DNA of 64,000 nt from the NCBI RefSeq assembly GCF_026626705.1, contig NZ_JAPNKC010000001.1, positions 7,272,001 to 7,336,000 of the forward strand, written 5' to 3'. Numbering within the stretch: position 1 is the stretch's first letter; the number at the start of each line of letters is the position of its first letter. Of this stretch, positions 35,400 to 44,762 are shown piece after piece. A program made the translations under genes and the position numbers. The DNA is from Pyxidicoccus sp. MSG2 (lineage in GTDB: Bacteria > Myxococcota > Myxococcia > Myxococcales > Myxococcaceae). The notes under the pieces were generated by a model. It saw only the letters and a program-made list of their open reading frames with translations, did no database searches and was not told where the DNA came from.

Positions 35400-37301
35400 T
35401 CAGGGCAGTGGCGTGGTGCTCCGTGGAGATGCGTTCTTCACGGTCCGCGCCGCAATCTGGAACAGGTGGAGTGCACGGGCATATCCCCCGGGCCACCGGG
35501 TGAGACTTTCGTGCCCGCCGCATTTGTCTGCTTTGAAGACCAGCCTGCCCTCCTTCACGGGGCTGGAGGGACAGGCCCACTCGAGGACCACCTCCCGGCT
35601 GTTGGTGGAGCCGCAGCCGGTAGGAGCTTCTTCGTGGGTGGCGGCCTCCTCCAACTCTCGGAGGATGCGCTCTCCCTCGGTGCGTGAGAGCTTGAGTGCG
35701 TCGGCCTTCCAATGGTCGACGCGCACGGACTCCACCGTCAGGCGGCTCTCCTCCAGCCTCCCCGAGAGACTGGCGCCATCCCGGGTGAGCTCCAGCCGGA
35801 GTGTGTTCTCGACGTAGTGCTCGCAGCCCTGTTCGATGAAGCGGACATCCACGGTGGCGGGCGCGGTGGAGCGCAGGCACTCGAAGGGTGAGCTCACGCG
35901 GGCCTCGCCCGCTGAGGGTCCGGCGTTCATCTCGAAGTCGTAGGTGTCCATTGCCTCCGTGGCAATCACCCATTCGCGCCCGAAGTGGACGTCCCGGGAG
36001 CGCAGCAGCGTGCCCGTCGCCGTCCTGGCCAGGGCCGTGCCCGTCTTCAGGAACACGAGCCGCTGGATGGGCGTCTGCGGGAAGCGCCCCACCTTCACCC
36101 AGCTCCGGCCCGCATCGAAGGTGGCGACCACATGCTCACCCGACCACCCGAGCCACTCCGCGGAAGACTTCTGCGCGATGCCGTCCAGCGGCGTGGCGAC
36201 GCCGGTACCCGCGCTTCGGAGGGGGCCCGCCCACGCGAGCCGGCCCGAGACGTGGGTGCGCAGCTGGCTTCCTCCGAGCGTCACCACCGCGTTTTCGCCC
36301 ATGGCGACCGCGTCCTCGTTCAGGGCGGGAACCCACGAGGCCGGAGCACCACGGACCGTTCCCAGGGTGATGACCTGTTGCCCGCTCGGTGTCACGGCGA
36401 GGCCCAGGCCCGAGTCCTGCTCCTCGGAGGTCAGGGGCCGGGCGTGCCACGTCTTCCCGCCGTCGGTCGTCTGGAAGCGGCTCGCCTCTCCGGCAAGCCA
36501 TCCCACCTCGGGCGTGAGGCGGACCACCTGGAGGAGCCGGTCGGGTTCCGGAGGGCGCAAGGCGCTGTCGACCAAGGGTGGCTCGGGAGCCGTCAGTTGC
36601 TGCCAGTGCTCACCGCCGTCCCGGGTCTCCCACAAGGTCCCGCTGCTCCCGAGGGCCCATCCCCGCTCGGTGTCGAGGAAGGACATGGACCTGCAGCGGT
36701 CGAAGTCGTTGAAGGGCGTGCCCTTCAGCGCGCGCCAATGGGCACCCGCGTCGTCGCTGCGGTGGATGCCGCCGGAGGAGCCACAGAGCCACGTGCGTTC
36801 GCCCGCGCGCTCCAGGTCATAGACCCACAGGTCTTCCGACAGCGGCACGGAGTGCCAGGTGCGCCCCGCGTCCACCGTGCGGAGCACCCGCGCGCCCATG
36901 TAGCCCGCGATGATGCCGATGTCGGGCGTGTACCAGACGAAGAGGTCGAGGTTGTGGTGGTCGTCGATGATGCCCCGGGAGAGCACGGCAGTGAGCTCCG
37001 GCTCCTCGCGCCAGGAGCGTCCGGCATCCGCGCTGCGCATTATCTGGAAGGGAACGGCTTCGTTGCTCGGACTGCCTCTGCGCGAGCCCTTCACCACGGC
37101 CCACCAGTCCCCCTCCATCCGTTGGGCCACGCTCGCCACCCGCTGGTAGTCGAGCTCCTGGACGCCCAGGTCCACGAGGAGGGTCGGGTCCACTGTGCGA
37201 GCTGGCTCGTCCCACGGAGGGAGCTCGCCGCGGGTGGGGCACCCGGGTTCCGTTACCAGCAGCAGCCCGAGCAGGGCTGGTAGGCACGAGGCGGGACTCA
37301 T
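35400..37301 (-). CDS. BNR/Ycf48-type beta-propeller lipoprotein, paralogue 2
   Basis: 633 residues. The signal ends LLLVTEPGC, a possible lipobox. The first about 400 residues contain repeated Asp-box-like motifs of sialidase/Ycf48 propellers: SADAGRSWREEP, TVDAGRTWHSVP, SDDAGAHWRALK, TRDGGEHWQQL, TTDGGKTWHARP and FDAGRSWVKVG. The C-terminal about 230 residues are a separate domain with a few Cys. Function unknown; such propellers often bind proteins or glycans outside the cell. The neighbouring upstream gene is a close paralogue with the same domain order and an identical ribosome-site leader, so the pair arose by tandem duplication. Confidence 0.85.
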   Translation of the reverse strand: MSPASCLPALLGLLLVTEPGCPTRGELPPWDEPARTVDPTLLVDLGVQELDYQRVASVAQRMEGDWWAVVKGSRRGSPSNEAVPFQIMRSADAGRSWREEPELTAVLSRGIIDDHHNLDLFVWYTPDIGIIAGYMGARVLRTVDAGRTWHSVPLSEDLWVYDLERAGERTWLCGSSGGIHRSDDAGAHWRALKGTPFNDFDRCRSMSFLDTERGWALGSSGTLWETRDGGEHWQQLTAPEPPLVDSALRPPEPDRLLQVVRLTPEVGWLAGEASRFQTTDGGKTWHARPLTSEEQDSGLGLAVTPSGQQVITLGTVRGAPASWVPALNEDAVAMGENAVVTLGGSQLRTHVSGRLAWAGPLRSAGTGVATPLDGIAQKSSAEWLGWSGEHVVATFDAGRSWVKVGRFPQTPIQRLVFLKTGTALARTATGTLLRSRDVHFGREWVIATEAMDTYDFEMNAGPSAGEARVSSPFECLRSTAPATVDVRFIEQGCEHYVENTLRLELTRDGASLSGRLEESRLTVESVRVDHWKADALKLSRTEGERILRELEEAATHEEAPTGCGSTNSREVVLEWACPSSPVKEGRLVFKADKCGGHESLTRWPGGYARALHLFQIAARTVKNASPRSTTPLP

Positions 37302-37369
37302 GGTGGAACCCTCCAGGGAGACAGCCTATCGCGGTGGCGCGCGCCGCCGTGCAGGCCCGTGAATGGCAA

Positions 37370-39268
37370 TCAGTGGGACGCGTTCTTCAGGATGCGCATC
37401 GCGACGTCGTGCGCGTGGATGGCCCGCTCATAGCCCGCGGGGAAGGGATTGTGGAATTCGGGGGGGAGGGTGCAGTCATACGCACGGAGCTCCAGCTTGC
37501 CTCCCTTCGAGGGACTGGAGGGACACGTCCACTCCATGACCACCACGAAGCTGTTGGTGGATTGGCAGTCCATCGCCTGCTCCTCGTGCAGGACGATCTC
37601 CGCCAGCTCCCCGAAGATGCGCTCTCCCTCGGCACGAGAGAGGTTCCGTGGCTCGATGGGCGCTGTCTGCTCCATCCCTCCCAGAGAGCGCACTCCTGTG
37701 AGCTTCGCGCCGTCCTGGGCGAGCTCCAGCGTGAGCGTGTTCTGGGCCCCCCCGAAGCAGCTCATCTGGCCGAACTGGACCTTCAAGGTGGCGGGCGTGG
37801 TGGAGCGCACGCAATCGAAGGGCGCGAGCACGGGGCCTTCCGCCGGTACGGACCCCGTGCCTACCGCGAAGTCGTAGGCGTCCATGGCATCCGTGGTGAC
37901 ATCCCACCGGCTCCCGAAGAAGAGGGCGTGCGAGCGCATCAGCGTGCCGTCGGCCGCGCGAGCCAGCGCCGTTCCCGTCTTCCGATACACGAGCTGCTGG
38001 ATGGGCGATTTCGGAAAACGCCCCACCTTCACCCAGCTCCGGCCCGCATCGAGGGTGGCGAACACGTGCTCACCCGACCACCCGAGCCAGCTCTGGGCAG
38101 ACCTCTTCGCGACGCCGTCCAGCGCCGTGAAGGTCCCGGTGCCCGCGCCCCGGAGCGCGCCTGCCCAGACGAGCCGGCCCGAGACATACGTGCGCGGACC
38201 GGACTCCCCAAGCTCCCTCGCGGCGTCCCGTCTCTCGAACGCCATCACCGCGTCATCGCCCAGGGCGATCGCGTCCTTGTTCAAGGCGGGAACCCAGGTG
38301 TCCGGAGTACCACGGGCCGCTCCGACGGTGACGATGCGCTGCCCGCTCGGAGTCGTGGCGACGCGCGGACCTTCGTTCCGTTGTTCGAAGGTCAGGGGCC
38401 GGGCCTGCCACGTCTTGCCGCCGTCGGTCGTCTGGAAGCGGCTCACCTCGCCGGCAATCCAGGCCACCTCGGGGGTGAGGCGGACGACCTGGTGGAACGT
38501 CTCGGGCGCCGCGTCCCGCGACGGCTTGTTGGCCAGTGCCGCGACGGAGGACTTCAGGGGCTGCCAGTGCTCGCCTCCGTCATCGGTCTCGAACAGGGCG
38601 CCCGTCGCCCCCAGGGCCCAGCCCCGCTCCGGGTCCACGAAGGAGAGGGAGACGCAGTGGTCCTCGGTGGCGAGGGGCGTGCGCAGCTTGCGCCAGGTGG
38701 CGCCCGCGTCATCGCTGCGATGGATGTTCCCGGTGGAGCCGCAGGCCCACGTGCGTCCGCCCACGTGCTCCAGGTCATGGACCTGATGGTTCCACATGAC
38801 TTCGGGCAGCTGCACGTACTTCCAGGTGTGCCCCGCGTCCTCCGTGCGCAGCACCCCCTTGCCCAGGTTGCCCGCGATGAGCGCGATGTCGAGCGTGAGC
38901 CAGGCGAAGTGCTCGATGCGGAAGGTCATGCTGGGGTGGAACCAGTTCAGCGCGGCGGTGAGCGCCGGGTCCTCCCGCCATGAGCGGCCTGCATCCGCGC
39001 TGCGCAGGACCGCGAAGAGGGGCGCCTGGGTGTTCGGCTCGTCCCAACGCCAGGTATTGGCCACGGCCCACCAGTCGCCCTCCTTCCTCCATGCGATGCT
39101 TTCGACTCGCTGGTAGCCGAGGGACTCGACGCCCAGGTCCGCGAGGATGGCCCGTTCCACCGTGCGAGGCGGCTCGTTCGAGGCGGCGGGCTCGGTGCGG
39201 GGGCTACAGCCGGAACCCGACAGCAGCATCAGCCCGAGCAGGGCTGGTACCCACGAGGTGGGACCCAT
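37370..39268 (-). CDS. BNR/Ycf48-type beta-propeller lipoprotein, paralogue 1
   Basis: 632 residues from the ATG at 39268; GGAGGG lies 7 bases upstream. The signal ends LLGLMLLSGSGCS, a good lipobox. Propeller motifs match its neighbour one for one: SADAGRSWREDP, TEDAGHTWKYVQ, SDDAGATWRKLR, TDDGGEHWQPLK, TTDGGKTWQARP and LDAGRSWVKVG. The C-terminal domain is also shared. The leader GGAGGGTTCCACCATG is identical to that of the downstream paralogue. Only 68 bases separate the two genes. A strong minus-strand -10 (TATACT, 39296-39291) lies upstream. Surface-exposed binding protein of unknown ligand. Confidence 0.85.
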   Translation of the reverse strand: MGPTSWVPALLGLMLLSGSGCSPRTEPAASNEPPRTVERAILADLGVESLGYQRVESIAWRKEGDWWAVANTWRWDEPNTQAPLFAVLRSADAGRSWREDPALTAALNWFHPSMTFRIEHFAWLTLDIALIAGNLGKGVLRTEDAGHTWKYVQLPEVMWNHQVHDLEHVGGRTWACGSTGNIHRSDDAGATWRKLRTPLATEDHCVSLSFVDPERGWALGATGALFETDDGGEHWQPLKSSVAALANKPSRDAAPETFHQVVRLTPEVAWIAGEVSRFQTTDGGKTWQARPLTFEQRNEGPRVATTPSGQRIVTVGAARGTPDTWVPALNKDAIALGDDAVMAFERRDAARELGESGPRTYVSGRLVWAGALRGAGTGTFTALDGVAKRSAQSWLGWSGEHVFATLDAGRSWVKVGRFPKSPIQQLVYRKTGTALARAADGTLMRSHALFFGSRWDVTTDAMDAYDFAVGTGSVPAEGPVLAPFDCVRSTTPATLKVQFGQMSCFGGAQNTLTLELAQDGAKLTGVRSLGGMEQTAPIEPRNLSRAEGERIFGELAEIVLHEEQAMDCQSTNSFVVVMEWTCPSSPSKGGKLELRAYDCTLPPEFHNPFPAGYERAIHAHDVAMRILKNASH

Positions 39269-39290
39269 GGTGGAACCCTCCAAGCACGCC

Positions 39291-39296
39291 AGTATA
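39291..39296 (-). promoter_or_regulatory. -10 element of the first BNR lipoprotein gene
   Basis: Minus-strand TATACT, a five-of-six match to consensus, places the transcript start near 39284, 16 bases before the ATG at 39268 and just ahead of GGAGGG. No convincing -35 is seen. Confidence 0.5.
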
Positions 39297-39452
39297 CGTC
39301 AGCCGTGAGTACCGACTCGCGGGGATGCCGTAGACATTCGTAACCCTGCTGCATCTGGGAGGGCCTTGCAGCCGACCGCTCGCGGCGGTGAAACGACGGT
39401 TGCCGGTGGGTCCGTGACGCATCAGCCGGGTGTCGCTTGTGGGGAGTGGTCC

Positions 39453-39467
39453 GAGTGTCCGACACTC
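39453..39467 (+). promoter_or_regulatory. Perfect 15-bp palindrome ahead of the MoxR/VWA operon
   Basis: GAGTGTC - C - GACACTC, ten bases before the ATG at 39478 that begins the long operon. It may be an operator; as RNA it could fold into a 6-bp stem with a 3-base loop in the leader. No good ribosome site is seen between it and the ATG. Confidence 0.5.
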
Positions 39468-39477
39468 CCTCTCCTAC

Positions 39478-41031
39478 ATGGCCGCCAGCGAAGAACGCCG
39501 CTTCCAGGCATTGGTGCTCGCGCCCGTCCGGCGGGTGCAGCGGCGTCTCAATGCCGTGGCCTGGGCCGACGCGGGCCTCGCCCCGGTGTGGGCCACCGCC
39601 ACCGCGTGTGTGCTCGCCCGGCTGCTCCTTCGCGGCGCCGTGGTGTGGGCGCTGCCTCCGCTGTTGGCCGCGGGCTTCGCGTGGTGGTTCTGGCGTGCGC
39701 GCTCGCGCGGTGTGTCGCTGGAGCATGCCGCCGTGCTCGCGGACCGCTCGGCCAATGCCGGGGGACTGTTGCTCACGCGCCTGGAGCGGCCTGTCGGCGA
39801 GTGGGAGCTCACCGTCAACCAGCTCGCCGGCGCGGTGAAGACTCCCGAGGTGCCGTGGCGCAGGCCCGTGGGTGCGTTGCTGGGCGCGCTGCTCTTCACC
39901 GGAGTGGGCTTCCTGCTGCCACTGCCCGCGCCGCGCGTCCGTCCCGCCAATGCCGCCGCCGCCGCGAAGGTCGCCGCCGTGCAGGCCCAGGCGGAGGCCC
40001 TCGCGAAGGAGGAGGTGCTGGACGAGGCCGTGCGGGACGAGCTGCGCCGGCTCGCCGAGGAGGTCGCCGAGGGCCGCTTCGACTCCGGTGACTGGGAGGC
40101 CGCCGACGCGATGGAGAAGCGGCTCGCGGAGAAGGCCGCCGAGGCCGCCGCCGAGCTGTCCCGCGCCTCCGAGGCCGCGCGCGAATTGGAGGAAGCGCTG
40201 GGCGCTGCTGGAGGCGCCGAGGCCACCTCCCGCGAGCGCGAGGAACTGGAGCGCGCGCTGATGGAGCTGAGCGGCGGAGACCCCAGCGCCTCCCAGGACG
40301 GTAGCGAGGGCACGGAGCAGGGCCAGCAACAGTCCGGCGAGTCCCAGCAGGGACAGCAGGCCCAGGCACAGCAGGGACAACAAGGTCAGCAGGGACAGCA
40401 GGCCCAACAAGGTCAGCAGGGGCAGGGCCAGCAGTCACAACAGGGGCAGCAGGGCCAACAGGGCCAGCAGTCCGCCGCCGCGCGGGCGCGCTCGCAGGCG
40501 TCGGGCTCGCCGGACCAGATTGCCAACCTCCGCCAGTCCCTGGAGCGACGTCGCCAGGCGCTGGAGAACCGCTTCGACCCGCAGAAGAACAACGGCTCCG
40601 AGGCCCAGGCGCAGCAGCGCTCGGGGCAGGGCCAGAAGGGGCAGTCCGGCCAGGGCCGTCCGGGGCGCGAAGGCTCCGGTGAGGGCCAGGGCTCCGAGGG
40701 ACAGGGCTCGAAGGGACACGCGAGCCGGGGCGTAAGCAAGGGCGCCGGTGCGGGGCGCGGGGGCGAGAGTCAGCCGCTGGTCTACGGAGACCAGGCGGAG
40801 ATGGACCCGGAGCGGCTCGCCTTCGAGCCGCTGCCGCAGGGTAGGGGCGGTAACGAGGCCGAGGAATTGTGGGGCCTCCAGGCCGCGGAGCCCCTGCGGC
40901 ACGCGGGGCCCGCGGGAGCGGGTGGAGCACAGGGCACCAGTGCCCGGGGCGATGCGACGGCGGGGCCCGGTGCGGCGCCGCTGCTGCCTCGCAACCGCGA
41001 CCTGGTGAAGCGGTACTTTGGGGGCGAGTAG
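39478..41031 (+). CDS. Membrane protein with coiled coil and Gln/Gly-rich repeat region (DUF4175-like)
   Basis: 517 residues from the ATG at 39478. Two membrane helices at about 40-70 and 132-150 are followed by a long Ala/Glu/Arg-rich coiled coil (about 165-265: AVRDELRRLAEEVAEGRFDS and similar). Residues about 280-335 are a low-complexity QGQQ-type run, then a Gly/Ser/Gln-rich stretch, and a C-terminal conserved tail LLPRNRDLVKRYFGGE. Layout and position before moxR resemble DUF4175-type low-complexity membrane proteins. It is probably the scaffold or substrate of the downstream MoxR/VWA machinery. A perfect palindrome precedes it, and moxR begins 29 bases after its stop. Confidence 0.78.
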   Translation: MAASEERRFQALVLAPVRRVQRRLNAVAWADAGLAPVWATATACVLARLLLRGAVVWALPPLLAAGFAWWFWRARSRGVSLEHAAVLADRSANAGGLLLTRLERPVGEWELTVNQLAGAVKTPEVPWRRPVGALLGALLFTGVGFLLPLPAPRVRPANAAAAAKVAAVQAQAEALAKEEVLDEAVRDELRRLAEEVAEGRFDSGDWEAADAMEKRLAEKAAEAAAELSRASEAARELEEALGAAGGAEATSREREELERALMELSGGDPSASQDGSEGTEQGQQQSGESQQGQQAQAQQGQQGQQGQQAQQGQQGQGQQSQQGQQGQQGQQSAAARARSQASGSPDQIANLRQSLERRRQALENRFDPQKNNGSEAQAQQRSGQGQKGQSGQGRPGREGSGEGQGSEGQGSKGHASRGVSKGAGAGRGGESQPLVYGDQAEMDPERLAFEPLPQGRGGNEAEELWGLQAAEPLRHAGPAGAGGAQGTSARGDATAGPGAAPLLPRNRDLVKRYFGGE

Positions 41032-41060
41032 TCGGGGAGTCGTCCAGAAGGGGAGAACAC

Positions 41061-42059
41061 GTGGCAGCGGAGCTTCTCAGTCCCGTCGAGGCGCAGGGTG
41101 CGGCGGAGGTGGCGGCGCGACTCAAGGACGCGCTCAACACCGTGATGCTCGACCAGGAGTCCGTCGTCGAGCAGGTGGTGGTGGCGGTGCTCGCGCGCGG
41201 GCACGTGCTGCTGGAGGGACTGCCCGGCCTCGGCAAGACGGAATTGTGCAAGGCGCTGGCGCGGCTGCTCTCGCTGCCCTTCCGCCGCATCCAGTTCACC
41301 CCCGACCTGCTCCCCGGCGACATCACCGGCACCTACGTGCTGGAGGGCGAGGGCCGCCGCGACTTCGTCTTCCGAGAGGGCCCGCTCTTCGCCAGCCTCG
41401 TGCTCGCGGACGAAATCAACCGCTCCAGCCCCAAGACGCAGTCCGCGCTGCTGGAGGCCATGCAGGAGCGCAGCGTGACGGTGCTCGGGCAGACGCGCTC
41501 CCTGCCCGACCCGTTCTTCGTGCTCGCCACACAGAACCCCATCGAGCTCGAGGGCACCTACCCGCTGCCCGAGGCGCAGCTGGACCGCTTCCTCTTCCGC
41601 ATCCAGGTGCCCCCCGTGGGCGCGAAGACGCTGCGCACGCTGCTCACCACGCGCGTGCGCGGCACCCCGCCGGAGTTGTCCCCCGTGCTCGACGCGAGCG
41701 GCCTCGCGCGCCTGTTCACCGCGGTGGACCGCGTCCACCTTCCCGGCCCCGTGGCGGACTTCATCGGCCGGCTGGTGGAGGCCAGCGACCCGCGGCAGGC
41801 TTCCGCGCCGGACGCGGTGCGCCGCTTCGTGCGCTATGGCGCCAGCCCTCGCGCGGCGCTCGCGCTCGCCGCCTCCGGGCGTGCCCTGGCGCTGCTGCGC
41901 GGCCGTCCCAACGTGGGCTTCGATGACGTGGTGGCCACCGCGTCCGCCGCCCTCAACCACCGCCTCGTGCTCGCCTACGAGGCGTCGCTGGAGAAGGTCA
42001 CCGCCCCGGACGTGGTGCGCGCCCTCCTGCAGGCGGTGCCCGAGGTGCCCCGTGGCTAG
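41061..42059 (+). CDS. moxR-like: MoxR-family AAA+ ATPase
   Basis: 332 residues from a GTG at 41061, with GGGGAG 6 bases upstream; longer in-frame versions overlap the previous gene without similarity. Walker A GLPGLGKT (53-60), Walker B LVLADEINRSSPKTQSALLE, sensor 1 LATQNPIELEGTYPLPEAQL and the family block FTPDLLPGDITGTYV are all exact MoxR features. MoxR proteins act as chaperone-like ATPases with VWA partners, often for envelope or metalloenzyme maturation. DUF58 and two VWA genes lie downstream in the same operon, the classic MoxR-DUF58-VWA association. Confidence 0.95.
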   Translation: MAAELLSPVEAQGAAEVAARLKDALNTVMLDQESVVEQVVVAVLARGHVLLEGLPGLGKTELCKALARLLSLPFRRIQFTPDLLPGDITGTYVLEGEGRRDFVFREGPLFASLVLADEINRSSPKTQSALLEAMQERSVTVLGQTRSLPDPFFVLATQNPIELEGTYPLPEAQLDRFLFRIQVPPVGAKTLRTLLTTRVRGTPPELSPVLDASGLARLFTAVDRVHLPGPVADFIGRLVEASDPRQASAPDAVRRFVRYGASPRAALALAASGRALALLRGRPNVGFDDVVATASAALNHRLVLAYEASLEKVTAPDVVRALLQAVPEVPRG

Positions 42060-43782
42060 CGTCCTGACGGCCGCGGTGCTGCTCGTGCTGCTCGGGTCCG
42101 CGCCCGCCGTGGCGGACGAGGAGCGCGTGCGCTCGGGCTACAGGAATGCCTCGGGCAAGAGCGAGGTCCTCCAGGAAGGCACCCTGCGCGTCTCCATCCG
42201 CACCGGAGTGCTGAAGCCTCCGCGTGGCTATACGCCGGTGGAGGTGGTGCTGCAGAACACCGGCCCGGTACCGCTCCAGGCACGGCTGTCGTTCGAGGGG
42301 CACTACGGCACGGGCTCGCGCACCTCGGAGCGCACGGTGGAGGTGGGCCCCCTCGCGCGCGTCGTCACGTGGCTGCCCCTGCCCGCGGTGCTTCAGGCGG
42401 GCAACCTCACGGTGGACGCGCCCGGCCTGCCGAGGATGGTCCAACCCATGTACCTGGACGACGCGGGCGAGGGGGCCGCGCTGGTGCTGGGCAAGGTGAA
42501 GGACTTCGAGAAGGACGTCGCCCTGCAGGAGACGCAGTCGGAGCAGGAGCCCCTCTTCGCCGTCCGCTTCCTCGAGGAGCGCGAGGCGCCCCGCGACCTG
42601 TCCTCGTACGTGGGCTACCCGGCGGTCGTCGTCGCCATGGACGCCACCCAGTTGCCCGCGGACGTGTGGGCCGCGCTGGAGGCCTACGCCGCCACCGGAG
42701 GCCGGCTCGTCATCACGCGCCCTTCACGAGACGTGCTCGAGCGTCTGCCGCTGCTGCCCGCGGGCGACCGCGCCCGCGAGTTGGAGTATGGCTTCGGCCG
42801 CGTGTGGCTGGGCGCGCAGACCGGAGGCTACTACCCGGGGATGGTGCTCGAGCCCTCCGGGAGCGGGACAGACCTGGGGATGGTGAATCCCGTGGGCCCG
42901 CCGCCGCGCTGGGAGCGGGGCAGCGCGCTCCGGAATGGAGCCGCGCCGCTGCTGGAGAGCGCGCGTGCGCCGGTGGGACGCTTCCTCTTCCTCATCTTCG
43001 CCTTCGCGCTGGCGGTGGGCCCGGGCGGGCTGATGCTGGCGCGGCGCCGGGGGCCGGTGTCCGTGCTCGTGGCGGTGCCGTTGATTTCGCTCGTCACGTG
43101 CCTGGCCCTCGTCTCGTGGTCGGTGCTGGTGGACGGCTTCGCGGTGCATGCCGCGCGCTACAGCCTCACGTGGCTGGACGGCGAGCGCTCCCGCGCGGTG
43201 ACGCTGGGCGTGGGCGCCTGGTACGCGAACCTGGCACCGGGCTCGGTGAAGCTGCCCGGCTCCAGCACGCTGCTGCCTCCCGGTGACGTGGAGGCGCCGC
43301 CCGCGGACCTGGACTGGACGGAGGGGTTGACGGTGACGGACGGCTTCCTCACGCCGCGCACCTACCGAGAGTGGGGCGAGGTCTCCGTGCTGCCCACGCG
43401 CGCGCGCCTGGTGCTGCGGCAGGAGGGCAAAGCGCTGAGGGTGCAGAACGCCCTGGGGGCGGCCATCAAGGAAGGCTACGTGCGGCGGGGAAACGCGACG
43501 TACCGGCTGCCCCCGCTGATGGACGGGGCGGAGGCGGCGTTGCAGGGGCCCGTGCCCGAGAGCGAGATGCCCCATCCGACGGAGGTGCTGATGGACCAGA
43601 TGGGCTCCGCCCTGTCCGACCGGCTCCTCAAGAACAAGGGCGCCTTCCGCGCGGACCTGCCCGACGGCGGCTTCATCGTGCTCACCGGGGGAACGGGTAT
43701 GGCGCCCACGTCCTCGATGAAGGTGGAGCTGGAGGCCGGCGTGCACCTGGTGCGCGGCCAGGTGCGGGAGGCGCGGCCATGA
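42052..43782 (+). CDS. Exported membrane protein of the MoxR/ABC/VWA operon
   Basis: 576 residues from a GTG at 42052, overlapping the moxR stop by 8 bases. The signal peptide SVLTAAVLLVLLGSAPAVA ends in AxA, so the large N-terminal domain (about 25-300) is periplasmic. Two membrane helices follow (about 307-327 and 335-358: FLFLIFAFALAVGPGGLML, VLVAVPLISLVTCLALVSWS), then a second beta-rich domain. The segment DLSSYVGYPAVVVAMDA, then AYAATGGRLVITRP, resembles glutamine-amidotransferase-like folds seen in BatA-type and GldG-type proteins. No enzyme function is assigned. The next gene (ABC ATPase) overlaps by ATGA. Confidence 0.78.
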   Translation: MASVLTAAVLLVLLGSAPAVADEERVRSGYRNASGKSEVLQEGTLRVSIRTGVLKPPRGYTPVEVVLQNTGPVPLQARLSFEGHYGTGSRTSERTVEVGPLARVVTWLPLPAVLQAGNLTVDAPGLPRMVQPMYLDDAGEGAALVLGKVKDFEKDVALQETQSEQEPLFAVRFLEEREAPRDLSSYVGYPAVVVAMDATQLPADVWAALEAYAATGGRLVITRPSRDVLERLPLLPAGDRARELEYGFGRVWLGAQTGGYYPGMVLEPSGSGTDLGMVNPVGPPPRWERGSALRNGAAPLLESARAPVGRFLFLIFAFALAVGPGGLMLARRRGPVSVLVAVPLISLVTCLALVSWSVLVDGFAVHAARYSLTWLDGERSRAVTLGVGAWYANLAPGSVKLPGSSTLLPPGDVEAPPADLDWTEGLTVTDGFLTPRTYREWGEVSVLPTRARLVLRQEGKALRVQNALGAAIKEGYVRRGNATYRLPPLMDGAEAALQGPVPESEMPHPTEVLMDQMGSALSDRLLKNKGAFRADLPDGGFIVLTGGTGMAPTSSMKVELEAGVHLVRGQVREARP

Positions 43783-44762
43783 GCCTGCTGGAGGTGAAGG
43801 GGCTGCGGCGGGACTTCGGGACGCTGCGCGCGGTGGACGAGGTGTCCTTCAAGCTGGAGGCCGGCAGCATCCTGGGCTTCATCGGCCCCAACGGCGCGGG
43901 GAAGAGCACCACACTGCGCATCCTCGCCACGCTGGACGTGCCCACTTCGGGCGAGGTGCTGCTGGACGGGCACTCGCTGGTGGACGCGCCGGACAGGGCC
44001 CGGCCGCTCATCGGCTACATGCCGGACCGGTACGGCACCTATGACGACGTCACCGTCTTCGAGTTCCTCGACTTCTTCGCGCGTGCCTACGGGCTGAAGG
44101 GCGCGCAGCGCAGGCAGCGGGTGGACTCCGTCATGGCCTTCGCCGGCCTCACCCCGCTGGCGGACAAGCTCACCACCGCGCTGTCCAAGGGCATGCGGCA
44201 GCGCGTGGCGCTCGGGCGCACGCTGCTGCACGACCCACGACTGTTGCTCCTCGATGAGCCGGCGGACGGGTTGGACCCGCGCGCCCGCATCGAGCTGCGC
44301 GAGCTGCTGCGCGCCCTGGCCGACCAGGGCAAGGCGGTCATCATCTCCAGCCACATCCTCACGGAGCTGGCGGAAATCTGTGACACGTGCGCCATCATCG
44401 AGCAGGGCCGCCTGCTGGCCACGGGCAAGGTGGAGGACATCCTCCACCAGGGCGGTGGCCACGCCGTGGCCCCGGAGCTGACGGTGCGGCTCGCGACGGG
44501 CGCGGAAGGTGATGCCCTCTGGGCTCGCGCGGAGCGACTGCTGCTGGAGCAGCCGCGGGTGGCGCGGGTGGCGCGCGAGGGTGAGTCGCTGCGCGTGCGG
44601 CTGGAGTTGGAGGCGGGCGCCGGGCCCGCGCAGGCGGACGCGGCGGCGGCGGTGCTGCTGGCGGCGCTGGTGTCCGCGGGCCTGCCGGTGTGTGCGTTCA
44701 ACGCCCGGGAGCGGAACCTCGAGGATGCGTTCATGACGGTGACGAAGGGGAGGGTGGCGTGA
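43779..44762 (+). CDS. ABC transporter ATP-binding protein
   Basis: 327 residues from the ATG at 43779 (ATGA overlap). Walker A GPNGAGKST (36-44), signature LSKGMRQRVALGR, Walker B RLLLLDEPADGLDP and the switch His in IISSHILTEL are all intact. The C-terminal about 85 residues form the extension typical of ABC-2-type exporters, ending NLEDAFMTVTKG. It energises the permease encoded next. Together they resemble GldA/NosF-type ABC-2 systems. Placement between moxR and DUF58 genes suggests a shared envelope function; the cargo is unknown. Confidence 0.95.
   Translation: MSLLEVKGLRRDFGTLRAVDEVSFKLEAGSILGFIGPNGAGKSTTLRILATLDVPTSGEVLLDGHSLVDAPDRARPLIGYMPDRYGTYDDVTVFEFLDFFARAYGLKGAQRRQRVDSVMAFAGLTPLADKLTTALSKGMRQRVALGRTLLHDPRLLLLDEPADGLDPRARIELRELLRALADQGKAVIISSHILTELAEICDTCAIIEQGRLLATGKVEDILHQGGGHAVAPELTVRLATGAEGDALWARAERLLLEQPRVARVAREGESLRVRLELEAGAGPAQADAAAAVLLAALVSAGLPVCAFNARERNLEDAFMTVTKGRVA

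Noticed and set aside
40310..40500. Repeated cagcagg/caacagg units
   Set aside because: They encode the Gln/Gly low-complexity part of the membrane protein; a coding repeat, not a separate DNA element.
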